Positions 27,909 through 38,600 are shown, numbered from the stretch's first letter. The stretch: DNA of 64,000 nt from Cellulomonas sp. HZM (GCF_000708885.1 NZ_JEOE01000010.1:1-64000); one strand, 5' to 3'. Notes: a model not told the origin generated them from the letters alone. Numbers and translations are program-made.

Positions 27909-28274
27909 TCAGGCCTGCTTGGCCGGCACCGCGTCGCGCTTCTCCTTGATCTTCGCCTTCTTGCCGCGAAGACCGCGCAGGTAGTAGAGCTTGGCGCGGC
28001 GCACGTCACCGCGGGTCACGACCTCGATCGACTCCAGCGACGGGGAGTGCACGGGGAACGTGCGCTCGACACCCACCTGGAAGCTGATCTTGCGGACGGT
28101 GAACGTCTCGCGGACGCCGCTGCCCTGGCGGGCGATGACGACGCCCTGGAACGCCTGGACGCGCGAGCGGTTGCCCTCGACGACCTTGACGTTGACCTTC
28201 AGGGTGTCGCCCGGGCGGAAGTCCGGGACGTCGCTGCGCAGCGACGCTGCGTCGATGTGGTCCAGCGTGTGCAT
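27909..28274 (-). CDS. rplS: Ribosomal protein L19
   Basis: The 121-residue protein has the L19 core: [45 protein letters not shown] and the C-terminal [21 protein letters not shown]19 lies at the 30S-50S interface. The ATG at 28274 has GGAAG about 9 bases upstream. The gene has a separate promoter and a 165-base leader with an inverted repeat, and ends at a strong terminator, so it appears to be a single-gene transcript. Confidence 0.98.
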   Translation of the reverse strand: MHTLDHIDAASLRSDVPDFRPGDTLKVNVKVVEGNRSRVQAFQGVVIARQGSGVRETFTVRKISFQVGVERTFPVHSPSLESIEVVTRGDVRRAKLYYLRGLRGKKAKIKEKRDAVPAKQA

Positions 28275-28293
28275 GTTGGTTCGCTTCCCCGCC

Positions 28294-28416
28294 CTGCCAC
28301 AGGTCAGTGACGCGCTCGAGGGCGTGCTGCGCACGTGCGCCGCCGTCCCGATGGTCTGGTTGCTGAGGTGCGTCCGGGCGGACCCGGTCGGTCGTGATCC
28401 GTCTCCCCTGTGGCAG
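28294..28416 (-). promoter_or_regulatory. rplS leader with complementary 10-base arms
   Basis: In the transcript, CTGCCACAGG (28416-28407) can pair with CCTGTGGCAG (28303-28294). The second arm ends 19 bases before the rplS ATG, directly next to the GGGGAAG ribosome binding site. A third copy, CTGTGGCAG, overlaps the promoter hexamer at 28448-28456. The arrangement resembles the autoregulatory leaders of some ribosomal protein genes. Confidence 0.5.
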
Positions 28417-28444
28417 AGACGCGACCTGCGCGCACCAGCGGACA

Positions 28445-28450
28445 AGTCTG
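28445..28450 (-). promoter_or_regulatory. Extended -10 for rplS
   Basis: CAGACT preceded by TGG (TG-N extended -10) on the minus strand. The predicted start near 28438 gives a leader of about 165 bases. Confidence 0.5.
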
Positions 28451-28486
28451 CCACAGCGGCGTGGCGAGCCGGTAATCGCGCGTGCG

Positions 28487-29278
28487 TCACCGGGCGACGA
28501 GCGCACCGTCCACGACGACCCAGCCGAGCTCTTCGAGCACCGCGAGGTCGGTGCGGTCGAGAGCGTCCGGGTCGAGTGCCGCGATCATGTCCGGGCGGCG
28601 CAGCACGGTCCGGCGCAAGGCCTCGTCGCGCCGCCAGCGCTCGACGCGCCCGTGGTGGCCGGACAGCAGCACGTCGGGGACGTCGTGCCCGCGCCACGAC
28701 GGCGGCTTGGTGTAGACGGGGTACTCGAGCAGCCCCGCCTCGCCGTGCGACTCCTCGACGAGTGAGTGCGGGTTCCCGACGACACCGGGCAGCAGCCGCG
28801 CGACCGCCTCGACGAGCACGAGCGCTGCGACCTCGCCCCCGTTGAGCACGTAGTCGCCGAGCGAGAACTCGCTCACGCGCACGCGCTCGTCGGCGCCGTA
28901 GTGCTCGGCGACACGCGCGTCGATGCCCTCGTACCGGCCGCACGCGACGACGAGGTGCTGCTCCGCAGCGAGCGCCTCCGCGGTGCGCTGGGTCAACGGT
29001 TCGCCTGACGGCGTGGGGACGAGCAGCCGGGCCGGGCGCTCGCGCTCGTCGGCGCCGAGCACGTCGTCGATCGCGGCACCCCACACGTCGGGACGCATGA
29101 CCATGCCGGCACCGCCGCCGAACGGGGTGTCGTCGACCGTGCGGTGGCGGTCCGTGGTCCAGTCGCGCAGGTCGTGCACGCGCAGGTCGAGGATGCCCGC
29201 CGTGCGGGCCTTGCCGACGAGCGAGAGGTCCAGCGGCGCGAGGTACGCCGGGAAGATCGACAGGACGTCGATGCGCAT
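28487..29278 (-). CDS. trmD: tRNA (guanine-N1)-methyltransferase TrmD
   Basis: The 263-residue enzyme methylates G37 of tRNAs with G at 36. It starts [16 protein letters not shown] and has the knotted SAM site with [27 protein letters not shown] and [19 protein letters not shown] chose the ATG at 29278, which has GAGG at 7 bases spacing; a GTG 6 bases upstream overlaps the rimM stop and is badly spaced. The gene follows rimM closely, as in most bacteria. Confidence 0.96.
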   Translation of the reverse strand: MRIDVLSIFPAYLAPLDLSLVGKARTAGILDLRVHDLRDWTTDRHRTVDDTPFGGGAGMVMRPDVWGAAIDDVLGADERERPARLLVPTPSGEPLTQRTAEALAAEQHLVVACGRYEGIDARVAEHYGADERVRVSEFSLGDYVLNGGEVAALVLVEAVARLLPGVVGNPHSLVEESHGEAGLLEYPVYTKPPSWRGHDVPDVLLSGHHGRVERWRRDEALRRTVLRRPDMIAALDPDALDRTDLAVLEELGWVVVDGALVAR

Positions 29279-29280
29279 CG

Positions 29281-29895
29281 TCACGCCTCGTCGTCGCCGT
29301 CGTGATCGCCGTCGTGGTCGCCGTCGTGGTCCTCGGCACGGTCCGACGAGCCGCCCGTCTCGGGCGAGACCACGAGGTTCGCCGCGTCGGACGCGAGCAG
29401 GCCGCCCGGCGGGTCCAGCACCACGCGGCCGCCCGCGACGTCCACGACCGGCACGATCGCTCTCACGAAGGGCACGAGCGAGCGCTGCCCGCCCGGCTCA
29501 CGCACCACCAGCACGTCGTGCGCCGGCAGGTGCTGCAGCCCGACGACCTCGCCGAGCAGACGGCCGTCGACGTGCTCCGCCCGCAGGCCCGTGAGCTCGT
29601 GCGGGTACCACGCGTCCTCGTCGTCGCCCCCGGGGTCCGCGGCGGCGTCGACGAGGATCGACGTCCCGCGCAGCTCCTCGGCGCGCGTGCGGTCGTGCAC
29701 CTCGCGGAACTGCACGTACCAGCGGCCCTGCGCCACGCGCGTCGCCGCGACCGTGAGCGGTCCGGCGGAGGCGGGCTCGGTCGTGAGGACCGTGCCGACG
29801 GCGAGCCGGTCGTCGGGCGCATCCGTGCGCAGGTCGAGCGCGACCTCCCCGCGCAGGCCGTGGGCACGGCCGACGACGGCGACGGTGAGCAGCAT
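29281..29895 (-). CDS. rimM: Ribosome maturation factor RimM
   Basis: The 204-residue protein begins [21 protein letters not shown], the RimM N-terminal barrel, and has the PRC-barrel with [19 protein letters not shown] and [12 protein letters not shown]. It binds S19 during 30S maturation. The ATG at 29895 has GGGAGG upstream. The C-terminus ends in a His/Asp/Gly tail made by three 12-base in-frame repeats (29298-29332), producing HDGD three times; this tail is beyond the conserved fold. Confidence 0.95.
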   Translation of the reverse strand: MLLTVAVVGRAHGLRGEVALDLRTDAPDDRLAVGTVLTTEPASAGPLTVAATRVAQGRWYVQFREVHDRTRAEELRGTSILVDAAADPGGDDEDAWYPHELTGLRAEHVDGRLLGEVVGLQHLPAHDVLVVREPGGQRSLVPFVRAIVPVVDVAGGRVVLDPPGGLLASDAANLVVSPETGGSSDRAEDHDGDHDGDHDGDDEA

Positions 29896-29971
29896 GCGTC
29901 CTCCCGGACGAGTGGGTGTCGGTTCGATGTCGGATCGGGACCAGGGCGGGTGCTCCGGCACGGCAGCACGA

Positions 29972-30001
29972 AGGCCCGACCCCAGGGTAGGGGCCGGGCC
30001 T
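29972..30001 (-). terminator. Hairpin after khpA
   Basis: AGGCCCGACCCC (29972-29983) and GGGGCCGGGCCT (29990-30001) pair over 12 positions with one mismatch. The hairpin lies about 40 bases past the khpA stop and before rimM, so it probably ends the rpsP-khpA transcript. Confidence 0.75.
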
Positions 30002-30040
30002 CCGGACCGTTGTTGCTGCCTGCCGACGGCCGGGCCGGCG

Positions 30041-30280
30041 TCAGCGGCGGTCGACGTCCACGACGTCCACGCGCACCGAGCCGTCGACCGAGAGCGCACC
30101 GACGACGGTGCGCAGGGCCTTGGCGGTGCGACCGCTGCGGCCGATGACGCGACCGAGGTCGTCCGGGTGGACCCGGACCTCGAGCAGCTCGCCGCGACGC
30201 AGCGAGGAGGAGCTCACGCGCACGTCGTCCGGGTGGTCGACGATGCCGCGCACCAGGTGCTCGAGCGCGTCGGCGAGCAT
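30041..30280 (-). CDS. khpA: KH-domain RNA-binding protein KhpA
   Basis: The 79-residue protein is one KH domain: [20 protein letters not shown], then HPDDLGRVIGRSGRTAKALR with the GXXG loop GRSG. KhpA partners with KhpB/Jag in several bacteria and binds many RNAs. The ATG overlaps the rpsP stop by one base (TGATG), the standard arrangement in Gram-positive bacteria. Confidence 0.92.
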   Translation of the reverse strand: MLADALEHLVRGIVDHPDDVRVSSSSLRRGELLEVRVHPDDLGRVIGRSGRTAKALRTVVGALSVDGSVRVDVVDVDRR

Positions 30281-30726
30281 CAGGCCTGCTCGTCCTCGGC
30301 GGGGGCCTCGACCTCGGCCTCGGCGGCCTCGGCTGCGGGCTCCTCGGCGGCGGCCTTCTTCTCCGACGCCTTCGCCTTGACCTTCTCGGCGTCCGCGTGC
30401 GCGGCGTCGATCGCGGCCTTCGGGTCGACCTTCTCGCCCTTGACGCGCAGCGTTCCCTCGGCGCCCGGGAGGCCCTTGAACTTCTGCCAGTCGCCGGTGA
30501 CCTTGAGGATGGCGAGCACCTGCTCGGTCGGCTGCGCGCCGACGCCGAGCCAGTACTGCGCACGGTCCGACTTGACCTCGATGAACGAGGGCTCCTCGGT
30601 GGGGTGGTACTTGCCGATCTCCTCGATCACGCGACCGTCGCGCTTGGTGCGCGAGTCGGCGACGACGATGCGGTAGTACGGAGCGCGGATCTTGCCCAGG
30701 CGCTTGAGGCGGATCTTGGTGGCCAC
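30280..30726 (-). CDS. rpsP: Ribosomal protein S16
   Basis: The 148-residue protein opens [25 protein letters not shown] (read in two parts) and has [17 protein letters not shown] and the [13 protein letters not shown] region, all typical of S16. From about residue 95 an Ala/Glu/Lys-rich extension of some 50 residues follows, as in many actinobacteria. The GTG at 30726 has AGGAGAAG about 8-10 bases upstream. The gene is followed by khpA with one base of overlap. Upstream lies a 240-base gap holding a short tandem repeat. Confidence 0.97.
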   Translation of the reverse strand: MATKIRLKRLGKIRAPYYRIVVADSRTKRDGRVIEEIGKYHPTEEPSFIEVKSDRAQYWLGVGAQPTEQVLAILKVTGDWQKFKGLPGAEGTLRVKGEKVDPKAAIDAAHADAEKVKAKASEKKAAAEEPAAEAAEAEVEAPAEDEQA

Positions 30727-30890
30727 GGTGTGGTCTTCTCCTGATGTCTGCTGGGGTGCCGTGCCGGTCCCGCCCGTGGGGTTGGGGGGCGCCGGTGAGG
30801 CGAAGGACGCGACCGAAGCAGGTAGAGGGGCTGCTGGGGTCGAGTACAGCGGACCATCATGCCAGACGACGAGCGTCGCTCCCAACCTGG

Positions 30891-30933
30891 TCGGGCGCCG
30901 TCGGGCGCCGGTCGGGCGCAGGTCGGGCGCAGG
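30891..30933. repeat. Four 10-11-bp tandem repeats downstream of the amidohydrolase gene
   Basis: Four units beginning TCGGGCGC follow at 30891, 30901, 30912 and 30923, with a degraded fifth after them. They begin 34 bases past the amidohydrolase stop, in the gap before rpsP. Confidence 0.7.
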
Positions 30934-30966
30934 TCCGGTGCTGCTCCGCGCACCGCTGCAGCGGGC

Positions 30967-32049
30967 TCAGGCCACCCGCGCGCCCCGGAGCACCACGGCG
31001 CGGGGCGCGCGCAGGGTCTCGATGTCGGTGCGCGGGTCGTCGTCGTAGACGACCACGTCCGCGCTGGCGCCCTCCTCGATCGACGGCTCGCCGAGCCATG
31101 CGCGCGTGCGCCAGCTCGCGGCCGCCACGACGTCGCGCGCCGGGATGCCGGCGCGCACCATCTCGGCCGCCTCGTCGGCGATTCGCCCGTGCCCGATGGT
31201 GCCGCCCGCGTCGGTCCCCACGAGCACCCGGACGCCCGCGTCGTGCAGGTCCCGCACGTGCTCGTACCGGCGCTCCCCCATCGCCCGCATGCGCGACGCG
31301 AACCGCGCGAACCGCGAGCCCTGCTCGGCGATCGCCGCGAACTGGGCGACCTGCAGCAGCGTCGCCGTGACCGGGATGCCCGCAATCGCGATGCGCTCGA
31401 CCTGCGCGGGCGTCGCGCCCGTGGCGTGCTCGAGGCAGTCGATCCCCGCGTCGAGCAGGTCGTCGACCGACTCGGTCGCGAACGTGTGGGCGGTGACGCG
31501 GGCGCCCTCGTCGTGCGCCGCCGTGACCGCCGCGCGCAGCACGTCCCGCGGCCACAGGGGCGTCAGGTCCGCGTCCGCACCGAGGTCGCGGTCGATCCAG
31601 TCCGCGACGAGCTTGACCCAGCCGTCGCCGCGCAGCGCCTCCTCGCGCACCGCGCGCGGCAGGTCCTGCGGCGACGCGAGCTCGCGGCCGTAGTGGCGCA
31701 GGTACCGCTTGGGCAGCGCGAGGTGATGGCCGGAACGGATCAGCCGCGGCAGGTCGGCGCGGCTGTGCACCCACGACGTGTCGGCGGGCGACCCGGCGTC
31801 GCGAACGAGGAGCACACCGGAGCCACGGTCGGCGAGCGCCTGCTGCTCGGCCGTCGCGCGGTCCACGGCACCGTCGGAGGCGAGCCCGATGTGGCAGTGC
31901 ACGTCCACGAGCCCCGGCAGGACGACCCCGTCGATCGTCGTCGTCGGGACTGACGGCCGCGTGAACGTGAGCCGTCCGCCGACGACCCACACCTCGCCGA
32001 CCTCGTGCCCGTCGCCCAGGACGACGGTTCCGCGCAGGTGCAGGTCCAT
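30967..32049 (-). CDS. Amidohydrolase family metal-dependent hydrolase
   Basis: The 360-residue protein has the subtype I amidohydrolase metal site: His51 and His53 in VDVHCHIGL, a Lys in GWVKLVADW, His in ARVTAHTFA and CLEHATG, and the catalytic Asp in VGTDAGG. The N-terminal and C-terminal strands form the usual small beta sandwich around the barrel. The substrate is unknown; prolidase- or imidazolonepropionase-like enzymes are relatives. It begins 12 bases after the ffh stop, so it is probably cotranscribed, an arrangement seen in other actinobacteria. Confidence 0.87.
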   Translation of the reverse strand: MDLHLRGTVVLGDGHEVGEVWVVGGRLTFTRPSVPTTTIDGVVLPGLVDVHCHIGLASDGAVDRATAEQQALADRGSGVLLVRDAGSPADTSWVHSRADLPRLIRSGHHLALPKRYLRHYGRELASPQDLPRAVREEALRGDGWVKLVADWIDRDLGADADLTPLWPRDVLRAAVTAAHDEGARVTAHTFATESVDDLLDAGIDCLEHATGATPAQVERIAIAGIPVTATLLQVAQFAAIAEQGSRFARFASRMRAMGERRYEHVRDLHDAGVRVLVGTDAGGTIGHGRIADEAAEMVRAGIPARDVVAAASWRTRAWLGEPSIEEGASADVVVYDDDPRTDIETLRAPRAVVLRGARVA

Positions 32050-32061
32050 GGTGCGCGCCGG

Positions 32062-33660
32062 TCAGCGGCCGCCGAGGAGCTTGTCGAAGTTCGGCGGGAG
32101 CTCGATCTGCGAGGGGTCGACCTCGGCGCGCTGGGCGTTGCCGAGGCCGAAGGCGGAGCCGGTGGGTGCGCTCGCGGCCGGGGCCGACGCCGCACGCTCC
32201 TGCTGAGCACGCAGCGCGGGGTTCCCCGAGCGGCCCTTGGCCTTGCGCGCGGGTGCCTGCGTGCGGCCGCGCGACTTCTTGCCGCCCATGCCCGGCAGGT
32301 TCCCCATGCCCGGCATCCCGCCGGGCATGCCGCCACCCTTGGCCATCTGCTTCATCATCTTCTGCGCGCCGTCGAACCGGTCGAGCAGCTGGTTGACGTC
32401 CGTCGGGGTCGTCCCCGAACCGGCGGCGATGCGGGCGCGGCGCGACCCGTTGATGATCTTGGGGTTGTTCCGCTCGGCGGGCGTCATCGAGCGGATGATC
32501 GCCTCGACGCGGTCCACCTCGCGCTCGTCGAAGTTGTCGAGCGCCTCGCGCATCTGCGCCATGCCGGGCAGCATGCCGAACATCTTCTTCAGCGAGCCCA
32601 TCTTGCGCAGCTGCTGCATCTGCACCAGGAAGTCGTCGAGCGTGAACCCCTCGCCGCTGACGAGCTTGCCCGCCATCTTCTCGGCCTGCTCGGCGTCCCA
32701 CGCCTTCTCGGCCTGCTCGATGAGAGAGAGGACGTCGCCCATGTCGAGGATGCGCGACGCCATGCGGTCCGGGTGGAAGACCTCGAAGTCCGTGAGCTTC
32801 TCGCCCGTGCTCGCGAACATGATCGGACGGCCGGTGACGGACGCGACCGACAGCGCGGCACCACCGCGCGCGTCGCCGTCGAGCTTCGACAGCACCACGC
32901 CCGTGAAACCGACCCCGTCGGCGAACGCCTGCGCGGTCGCGACCGCGTCCTGGCCGATCATCGCGTCGATGACGAACAGGATCTCGTCGGGCTGCACGGC
33001 GTCGCGGATGTCGGCGGCCTGCGCCATGAGCTCGGCGTCGACGCCGAGGCGACCGGCGGTGTCGACGATGAGCACGTCGTGCTGCTTGGCGATCGCGGTC
33101 TCGCGCCCCGCACGCGCCACCGCCACGGGGTCGGCTCCGGCGGGGAGCACGTCGTCGTGGCCCTGGTTGCCCGGGTGCGGCGCGAACACCGGCACGCCCG
33201 CGCGCTGGCCCACCACCTCGAGCTGAGTGACCGCGTTGGGGCGCTGCAGGTCCGCGGCGACGAGCAGCGGCGTGTGCCCCTCGGCCTTGAGGTGCAGCGC
33301 GAGCTTGCCCGCAAGCGTCGTCTTGCCCGCACCCTGCAGACCAGCGAGCAGGATCACCGTGGGCGGGTTCTTGGCGAACGTCAGCTGACGCGTCTGCCCG
33401 CCGAGGATGGAGACGAGCTCCTCGTTGACGATCTTGACGACCTGCTGCGCCGGGTTGAGCGCCTGCGACACCTCGGCCGAGAGCGCGCGCTCGCGCACCG
33501 CTCCCGTGAACGAACGGACCACGGGGACGGCGACGTCGGCGTCGAGCAGGGCGCGGCGGATCTCGCGCACGGTGGCGTCGATGTCCGTCTCGGACAGCCG
33601 CCCCTTGGTGCGCAGGTTCTTGAACGTCGCTGTGAGGCGGTCGGACAGGCTGGCGAACAC
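32062..33660 (-). CDS. ffh: Signal recognition particle protein Ffh
   Basis: The 532-residue GTPase binds 4.5S RNA and signal sequences of nascent membrane proteins. The N domain starts FASLSDRLTATFKNLR; the G domain has GLQGAGKTTLAGKLA, DTAGRLGVDAELM and SKLDGDARGG; the Met-rich M domain contains MFGMLPGMAQM and the RNA-binding SRRARIAAGSGTTPTDVNQL. A Gly/Met-rich GGGMPGGMPGMGNLPGMGG stretch and a longer tail follow. The GTG at 33660 has GAGGAC upstream. It lies 22 bases after glnD; the receptor gene ftsY is 3.7 kb upstream. Confidence 0.97.
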   Translation of the reverse strand: MFASLSDRLTATFKNLRTKGRLSETDIDATVREIRRALLDADVAVPVVRSFTGAVRERALSAEVSQALNPAQQVVKIVNEELVSILGGQTRQLTFAKNPPTVILLAGLQGAGKTTLAGKLALHLKAEGHTPLLVAADLQRPNAVTQLEVVGQRAGVPVFAPHPGNQGHDDVLPAGADPVAVARAGRETAIAKQHDVLIVDTAGRLGVDAELMAQAADIRDAVQPDEILFVIDAMIGQDAVATAQAFADGVGFTGVVLSKLDGDARGGAALSVASVTGRPIMFASTGEKLTDFEVFHPDRMASRILDMGDVLSLIEQAEKAWDAEQAEKMAGKLVSGEGFTLDDFLVQMQQLRKMGSLKKMFGMLPGMAQMREALDNFDEREVDRVEAIIRSMTPAERNNPKIINGSRRARIAAGSGTTPTDVNQLLDRFDGAQKMMKQMAKGGGMPGGMPGMGNLPGMGGKKSRGRTQAPARKAKGRSGNPALRAQQERAASAPAASAPTGSAFGLGNAQRAEVDPSQIELPPNFDKLLGGR

Positions 33661-33682
33661 GTCGTCCTCGCGGTTCGAGGGG

Positions 33683-35476
33683 TCAGGGACGGTCCAGGGT
33701 ACCCGCCAGGACCTGCCGGGCCCGCCCGACGAGGTCGTCGACGAGCGCGCCGCGCCACGCGCTCCACGCGGCCGGACCGGCGGCGACCGCGTCGGCCTCG
33801 GTGAGCACGCGCAGCGCGAGCAGCAGGTCCTCGCGGTGGTCGACGGCGTCGAGCAGCCGCGCGACCGTCGACGGGTCGTCGGGATCGGCCGTCGTCGCCA
33901 GGTCCGCGAGCGTGAGGTGCTCGCGCACGAGGCGGCTGACGTCGCGAACGACGTCGTCCCCGAAACCCATCCGGGCGACGATGGGCCCCGCGAGGCGTGC
34001 GCCCTCCACGCTGTGGTCCCCCGCGCCCGCGCGCTTGCCGATGTCGTGCAGGATCGCCGCGAGCAGCAGCGTGTCGCCGCCGTCGCCCAGCTTGTGCTGC
34101 GACGCGTTGGCGGCCGTCTCGACGAGGTGCCGGTCGACCGTGTGCCGGTGCACGGGCGAACGCTGTGGCCTGTTCCGCACGGCGGCCCACTCGGGGATCC
34201 AGGTGGTCACGACGCCCGCGAGGTCGAGCGCCTCCCAGATGGGTGTCTGCGCGTGCCCGGACCCGAGCAGCTGCAGCAGGTAGGTGCGCGCCTGGCGCGG
34301 CCACGGCTCGGGCAGCGGCGGCGTGGCCGTGAGGTTCGCGACCGAGATCGGTGACAGCGTCAGCCCGGTGCGGGCCGCCGTCGCCGCGGCGCGCAGCGCG
34401 AGCAGCGGGTCGTGCGCGGGCTGCGCGTCGACCGCGAGGACGATCTCGCCGTCGTGCTCGACGAGCCCCTCGGCTATCGCCCGTAGCCGGGGCGGGGTGC
34501 GCCGGCCGCGGACGAACACCGGGCCGCGGGCCGGCCGCTGCAGCGCCTGGCGGGCGTTGCGCACGGTCGTGTCGAGCGCGTAGGAGATGACGCGCCCGGA
34601 CTCCGCGATGCTCGCGAGCAGGTCGTCGCGGTCGTCGAAGCCGACGAGCGCCGCGACCTCGTCCTGGTCAGCGAGCAGCAGGCGGTTGGTGTGCCGGCGC
34701 GTCGTCACCTGCACCGCGTCACGCACGTCGAGGAGGTGCGCGTAGGCGCGGTCCACCGCACCGTGCGGCCGGTCGGTGAGCCACGACGCCGACAGGGCGC
34801 TGAGCACCACCGCGTCGCGGATGCCGCCGCGGGCCTCCTTGAGCTCGGGCTCGATGAGGTACGCGAGCTCGCCGTGCCGCTCGGCCCGCTCGCGCGTCGA
34901 GGCCAGCAGCTCGGGCAGCCTTCGTCGGGCCGCCGCCCGCCAGTCCTCGAGCAGCGCCGAGCGGCCGCGTGCGACGACGACCGCGTCCCCCGCGACCGGC
35001 TGCAGGTCGAGCAGCCCGACGGCCGCGGGCAGGTCCTTCGACGCCACCTGCCGGCACTGCGCGAGCGAGCGCACCGAGTGGTCGAGGTCCAGTCCCGCGT
35101 CCCAGATCGGGTACCAGAGCCGCTGCGCGAGCGCCGACAGCTCGTCGGCCGAGTGCCCGCGGCCCTCGTGCACCAGCAGCAGGTCGAGGTCGGACACCGG
35201 GCTCGCGTCACCGCGACCCACGCTCCCCACGGCGCCGAGCGCGACGCCCGTGACGTCCTGCCCCGCCGTCGCGTCCTCCCACAGCTCGGCGAGCCTGCGC
35301 ACCACGAGCTGTGCGACGGCCGCGCGACGCGCGGTCCCGTCCGTGCCCGGCCCGATGAGCCCTGCGGCGAGGTCGAGCCGTTCGGCACGCAGGTCCCGCA
35401 CCCCACGAGCGGGGTGCGGGACCTGCGGCTGCTCGTCCCCGGCCGCGCCCCCCACGGGCGACCGGTCGTCCGTCAT
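33683..35476 (-). CDS. glnD: GlnD-type PII nucleotidyltransferase lacking ACT domains
   Basis: The 597-residue protein has the nucleotidyltransferase core [20 protein letters not shown], the GlnD central helical region with [17 protein letters not shown], and an HD domain with [29 protein letters not shown]. It modifies and demodifies the PII protein encoded just upstream. It ends shortly after the HD domain ([12 protein letters not shown]). The two C-terminal ACT domains that sense glutamine in most GlnD proteins (roughly 690-890 residues) are missing. Only 22 bases separate the stop from ffh, so there is no room for a frameshifted remainder. The ATG at 35476 lies 12 bases after the glnB stop. 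Confidence 0.92.
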   Translation of the reverse strand: MTDDRSPVGGAAGDEQPQVPHPARGVRDLRAERLDLAAGLIGPGTDGTARRAAVAQLVVRRLAELWEDATAGQDVTGVALGAVGSVGRGDASPVSDLDLLLVHEGRGHSADELSALAQRLWYPIWDAGLDLDHSVRSLAQCRQVASKDLPAAVGLLDLQPVAGDAVVVARGRSALLEDWRAAARRRLPELLASTRERAERHGELAYLIEPELKEARGGIRDAVVLSALSASWLTDRPHGAVDRAYAHLLDVRDAVQVTTRRHTNRLLLADQDEVAALVGFDDRDDLLASIAESGRVISYALDTTVRNARQALQRPARGPVFVRGRRTPPRLRAIAEGLVEHDGEIVLAVDAQPAHDPLLALRAAATAARTGLTLSPISVANLTATPPLPEPWPRQARTYLLQLLGSGHAQTPIWEALDLAGVVTTWIPEWAAVRNRPQRSPVHRHTVDRHLVETAANASQHKLGDGGDTLLLAAILHDIGKRAGAGDHSVEGARLAGPIVARMGFGDDVVRDVSRLVREHLTLADLATTADPDDPSTVARLLDAVDHREDLLLALRVLTEADAVAAGPAAWSAWRGALVDDLVGRARQVLAGTLDRP

Positions 35477-35488
35477 CTGCTCATCAGC

Positions 35489-37134
<1,646 letters not shown>

Positions 37135-37195
37135 AGAGATCGCCTCTCCCCTCGCCAGCCGGGCGGCCGGTCGCGGACAACGTTCGGGGAGAAGC

Positions 37196-37264
37196 GTTTC
37201 GCCGGGGCGCTGGCCCCGTTACTCGCGTGTGACAAGGAGGCGCTGCACGTAAACGTTTGGTTTC
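37196..37264 (-). promoter_or_regulatory. GlnR-like boxes upstream of amt
   Basis: On the minus strand GTCAC (37233-37229), GTAAC (37222-37218) and GAAAC (37200-37196) lie on an 11-base ladder; the missing rung is at 37211-37207. Upstream, GAAAC (37264-37260) and TTTAC (37253-37249) form a second pair with the same 11-base step. The actinobacterial GlnR consensus is GTNAC-N6-GAAAC. Confidence 0.55.
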
Positions 37265-37266
37265 GG

Positions 37267-37284
37267 ACCGGACGCTCGTCCGGT
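37267..37284 (-). terminator. Small hairpin after ftsY
   Basis: ACCGGAC-GCTC-GTCCGGT forms a 7-bp stem with a 4-base loop, about 36 bases past the ftsY stop. It is short and lacks a T-run, so the call is tentative. Confidence 0.4.
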
Positions 37285-37319
37285 TCGCCCACCCCGCACC
37301 CGTCGCACTTCGCGCGCGC

Positions 37320-38588
37320 TCAGCCGCCCAACAGCCCGTCGACGAACTGCTCCGGGTCGAACGGCGCGAGGTCGTCGGGACCCTCGCCGAGCCCGACGAG
37401 CTTGACCGGCACGCCCAGCTCGCGCTGCACCGCGACGACGATCCCGCCCTTCGCGGTCCCGTCGAGCTTGGTGAGCACGATCCCCGTGACACCGGCGACC
37501 TCGCCGAACACGCGCGCCTGGTTCAGCCCGTTCTGACCGGTCGTCGCGTCGAGCACGAGCAGCACCTCGGACAGCGGGGCCTCGCGCGTGATGACGCGCG
37601 TGATCTTGCCGAGCTCGTCCATGAGGCCGGCCTTGTTCTGCAGGCGGCCCGCGGTGTCGACGACGACGACGTCGACGCCGGCCGTCTTGCCCGTGCGCAC
37701 GGCGTCGAACGCGACCGCGGCGGGGTCGGCGCCGTCGCGGTCGGAGCGCACGGTCGGCACACCGACGCGCGAGCCCCACGTCTGCAGCTGGTCGGCCGCC
37801 GCGGCACGGAACGTGTCCGCGGCACCGAGCACCACGGAGCGGTCCTCCGCGACCAGCACGCGCGTGAGCTTGCCGATCGTCGTCGTCTTGCCCGTCCCGT
37901 TGACGCCGACGACCAGCACGACCGCAGGCGTGATCGAGCCGTCCTCGGCGACGGTCGGCGTCGTGGACAGCGAACGGTCGAGCGACGGGTCGACGAGCGC
38001 GACGAGCTGCTCGCGCAGCAGCGCCCGCACCTGCGCGGGGTCCTTCACGCCCTCGACCCGCACGCGCGTGCGCAGCGCGTCGATGAGCTCGGTCGTCGGA
38101 CCGGCGCCGATGTCGGCGAGGAGCAGCGTCTCCTCGAGCTCGTCCCAGTCGTCCTCGGTCAGGTGGTCGCGGGACAGCACCGCGAGGAGGCGTGCGCCGA
38201 GCGGCGAGCCCGAGGCGGCGAGGCGACCCCGCAGACGTGCGAAGCGGCCCGCGACCGGCGCGGGGACGTCGAGCACCTCGGGTGCCTCGGCGGCGTCGGG
38301 CTCCGTGACCACGTCCACGTCGCCGGCCGTGTCGTCGGCCGCAGGCGGCGCCGTGCCCGGCGGGACGTCCAGGGTCGCCGTGGCCGTGGCCGGTCCGGAC
38401 GCCTCGGCAGAACCCGACGAGGCGTCGTCAGCCGCCGAGGACGTGCCCGCCGACGCGCTGCCCGGCTGGTCGGCGTCCGTCCCCCCGTCGGACCGGCCGC
38501 GCCGCCGGAAGAAGACCGTGCCGAGCGCGATGACGAGGGCCACCGGGACACCGGCGGCGACGAGAGTGGTCCAGGCGTCGTGGTTCAC
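37320..38588 (-). CDS. ftsY: Signal recognition particle receptor FtsY
   Basis: The 422-residue protein has an N-terminal hydrophobic segment (AGVPVALVIALGTVFF), a low-complexity acidic A region to about 110, the helical N domain and the SRP GTPase domain with VVGVNGTGKTTTIGKL, DTFRAAAADQL, DTAGRLQNKAGLMDEL and TKLDGTAKGG. It receives SRP-bound ribosomes at the membrane. The GTG at 38588 is preceded by CAGACT at 6 bases and no ribosome binding site, so it is probably leaderless. Confidence 0.97.
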   Translation of the reverse strand: MNHDAWTTLVAAGVPVALVIALGTVFFRRRGRSDGGTDADQPGSASAGTSSAADDASSGSAEASGPATATATLDVPPGTAPPAADDTAGDVDVVTEPDAAEAPEVLDVPAPVAGRFARLRGRLAASGSPLGARLLAVLSRDHLTEDDWDELEETLLLADIGAGPTTELIDALRTRVRVEGVKDPAQVRALLREQLVALVDPSLDRSLSTTPTVAEDGSITPAVVLVVGVNGTGKTTTIGKLTRVLVAEDRSVVLGAADTFRAAAADQLQTWGSRVGVPTVRSDRDGADPAAVAFDAVRTGKTAGVDVVVVDTAGRLQNKAGLMDELGKITRVITREAPLSEVLLVLDATTGQNGLNQARVFGEVAGVTGIVLTKLDGTAKGGIVVAVQRELGVPVKLVGLGEGPDDLAPFDPEQFVDGLLGG

Positions 38589-38594
38589 GCGGAC

Positions 38595-38600
38595 AGTCTG
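38595..38600 (-). promoter_or_regulatory. -10 hexamer for leaderless ftsY
   Basis: CAGACT on the minus strand ends 6 bases before the GTG of ftsY. The same hexamer and spacing precede the next gene upstream. Confidence 0.45.

Noticed and set aside
33661..33682. Frameshift as the cause of the short GlnD
   Set aside because: Only 22 bases lie between the glnD stop and ffh, and no ACT-like sequence is visible in any frame downstream.
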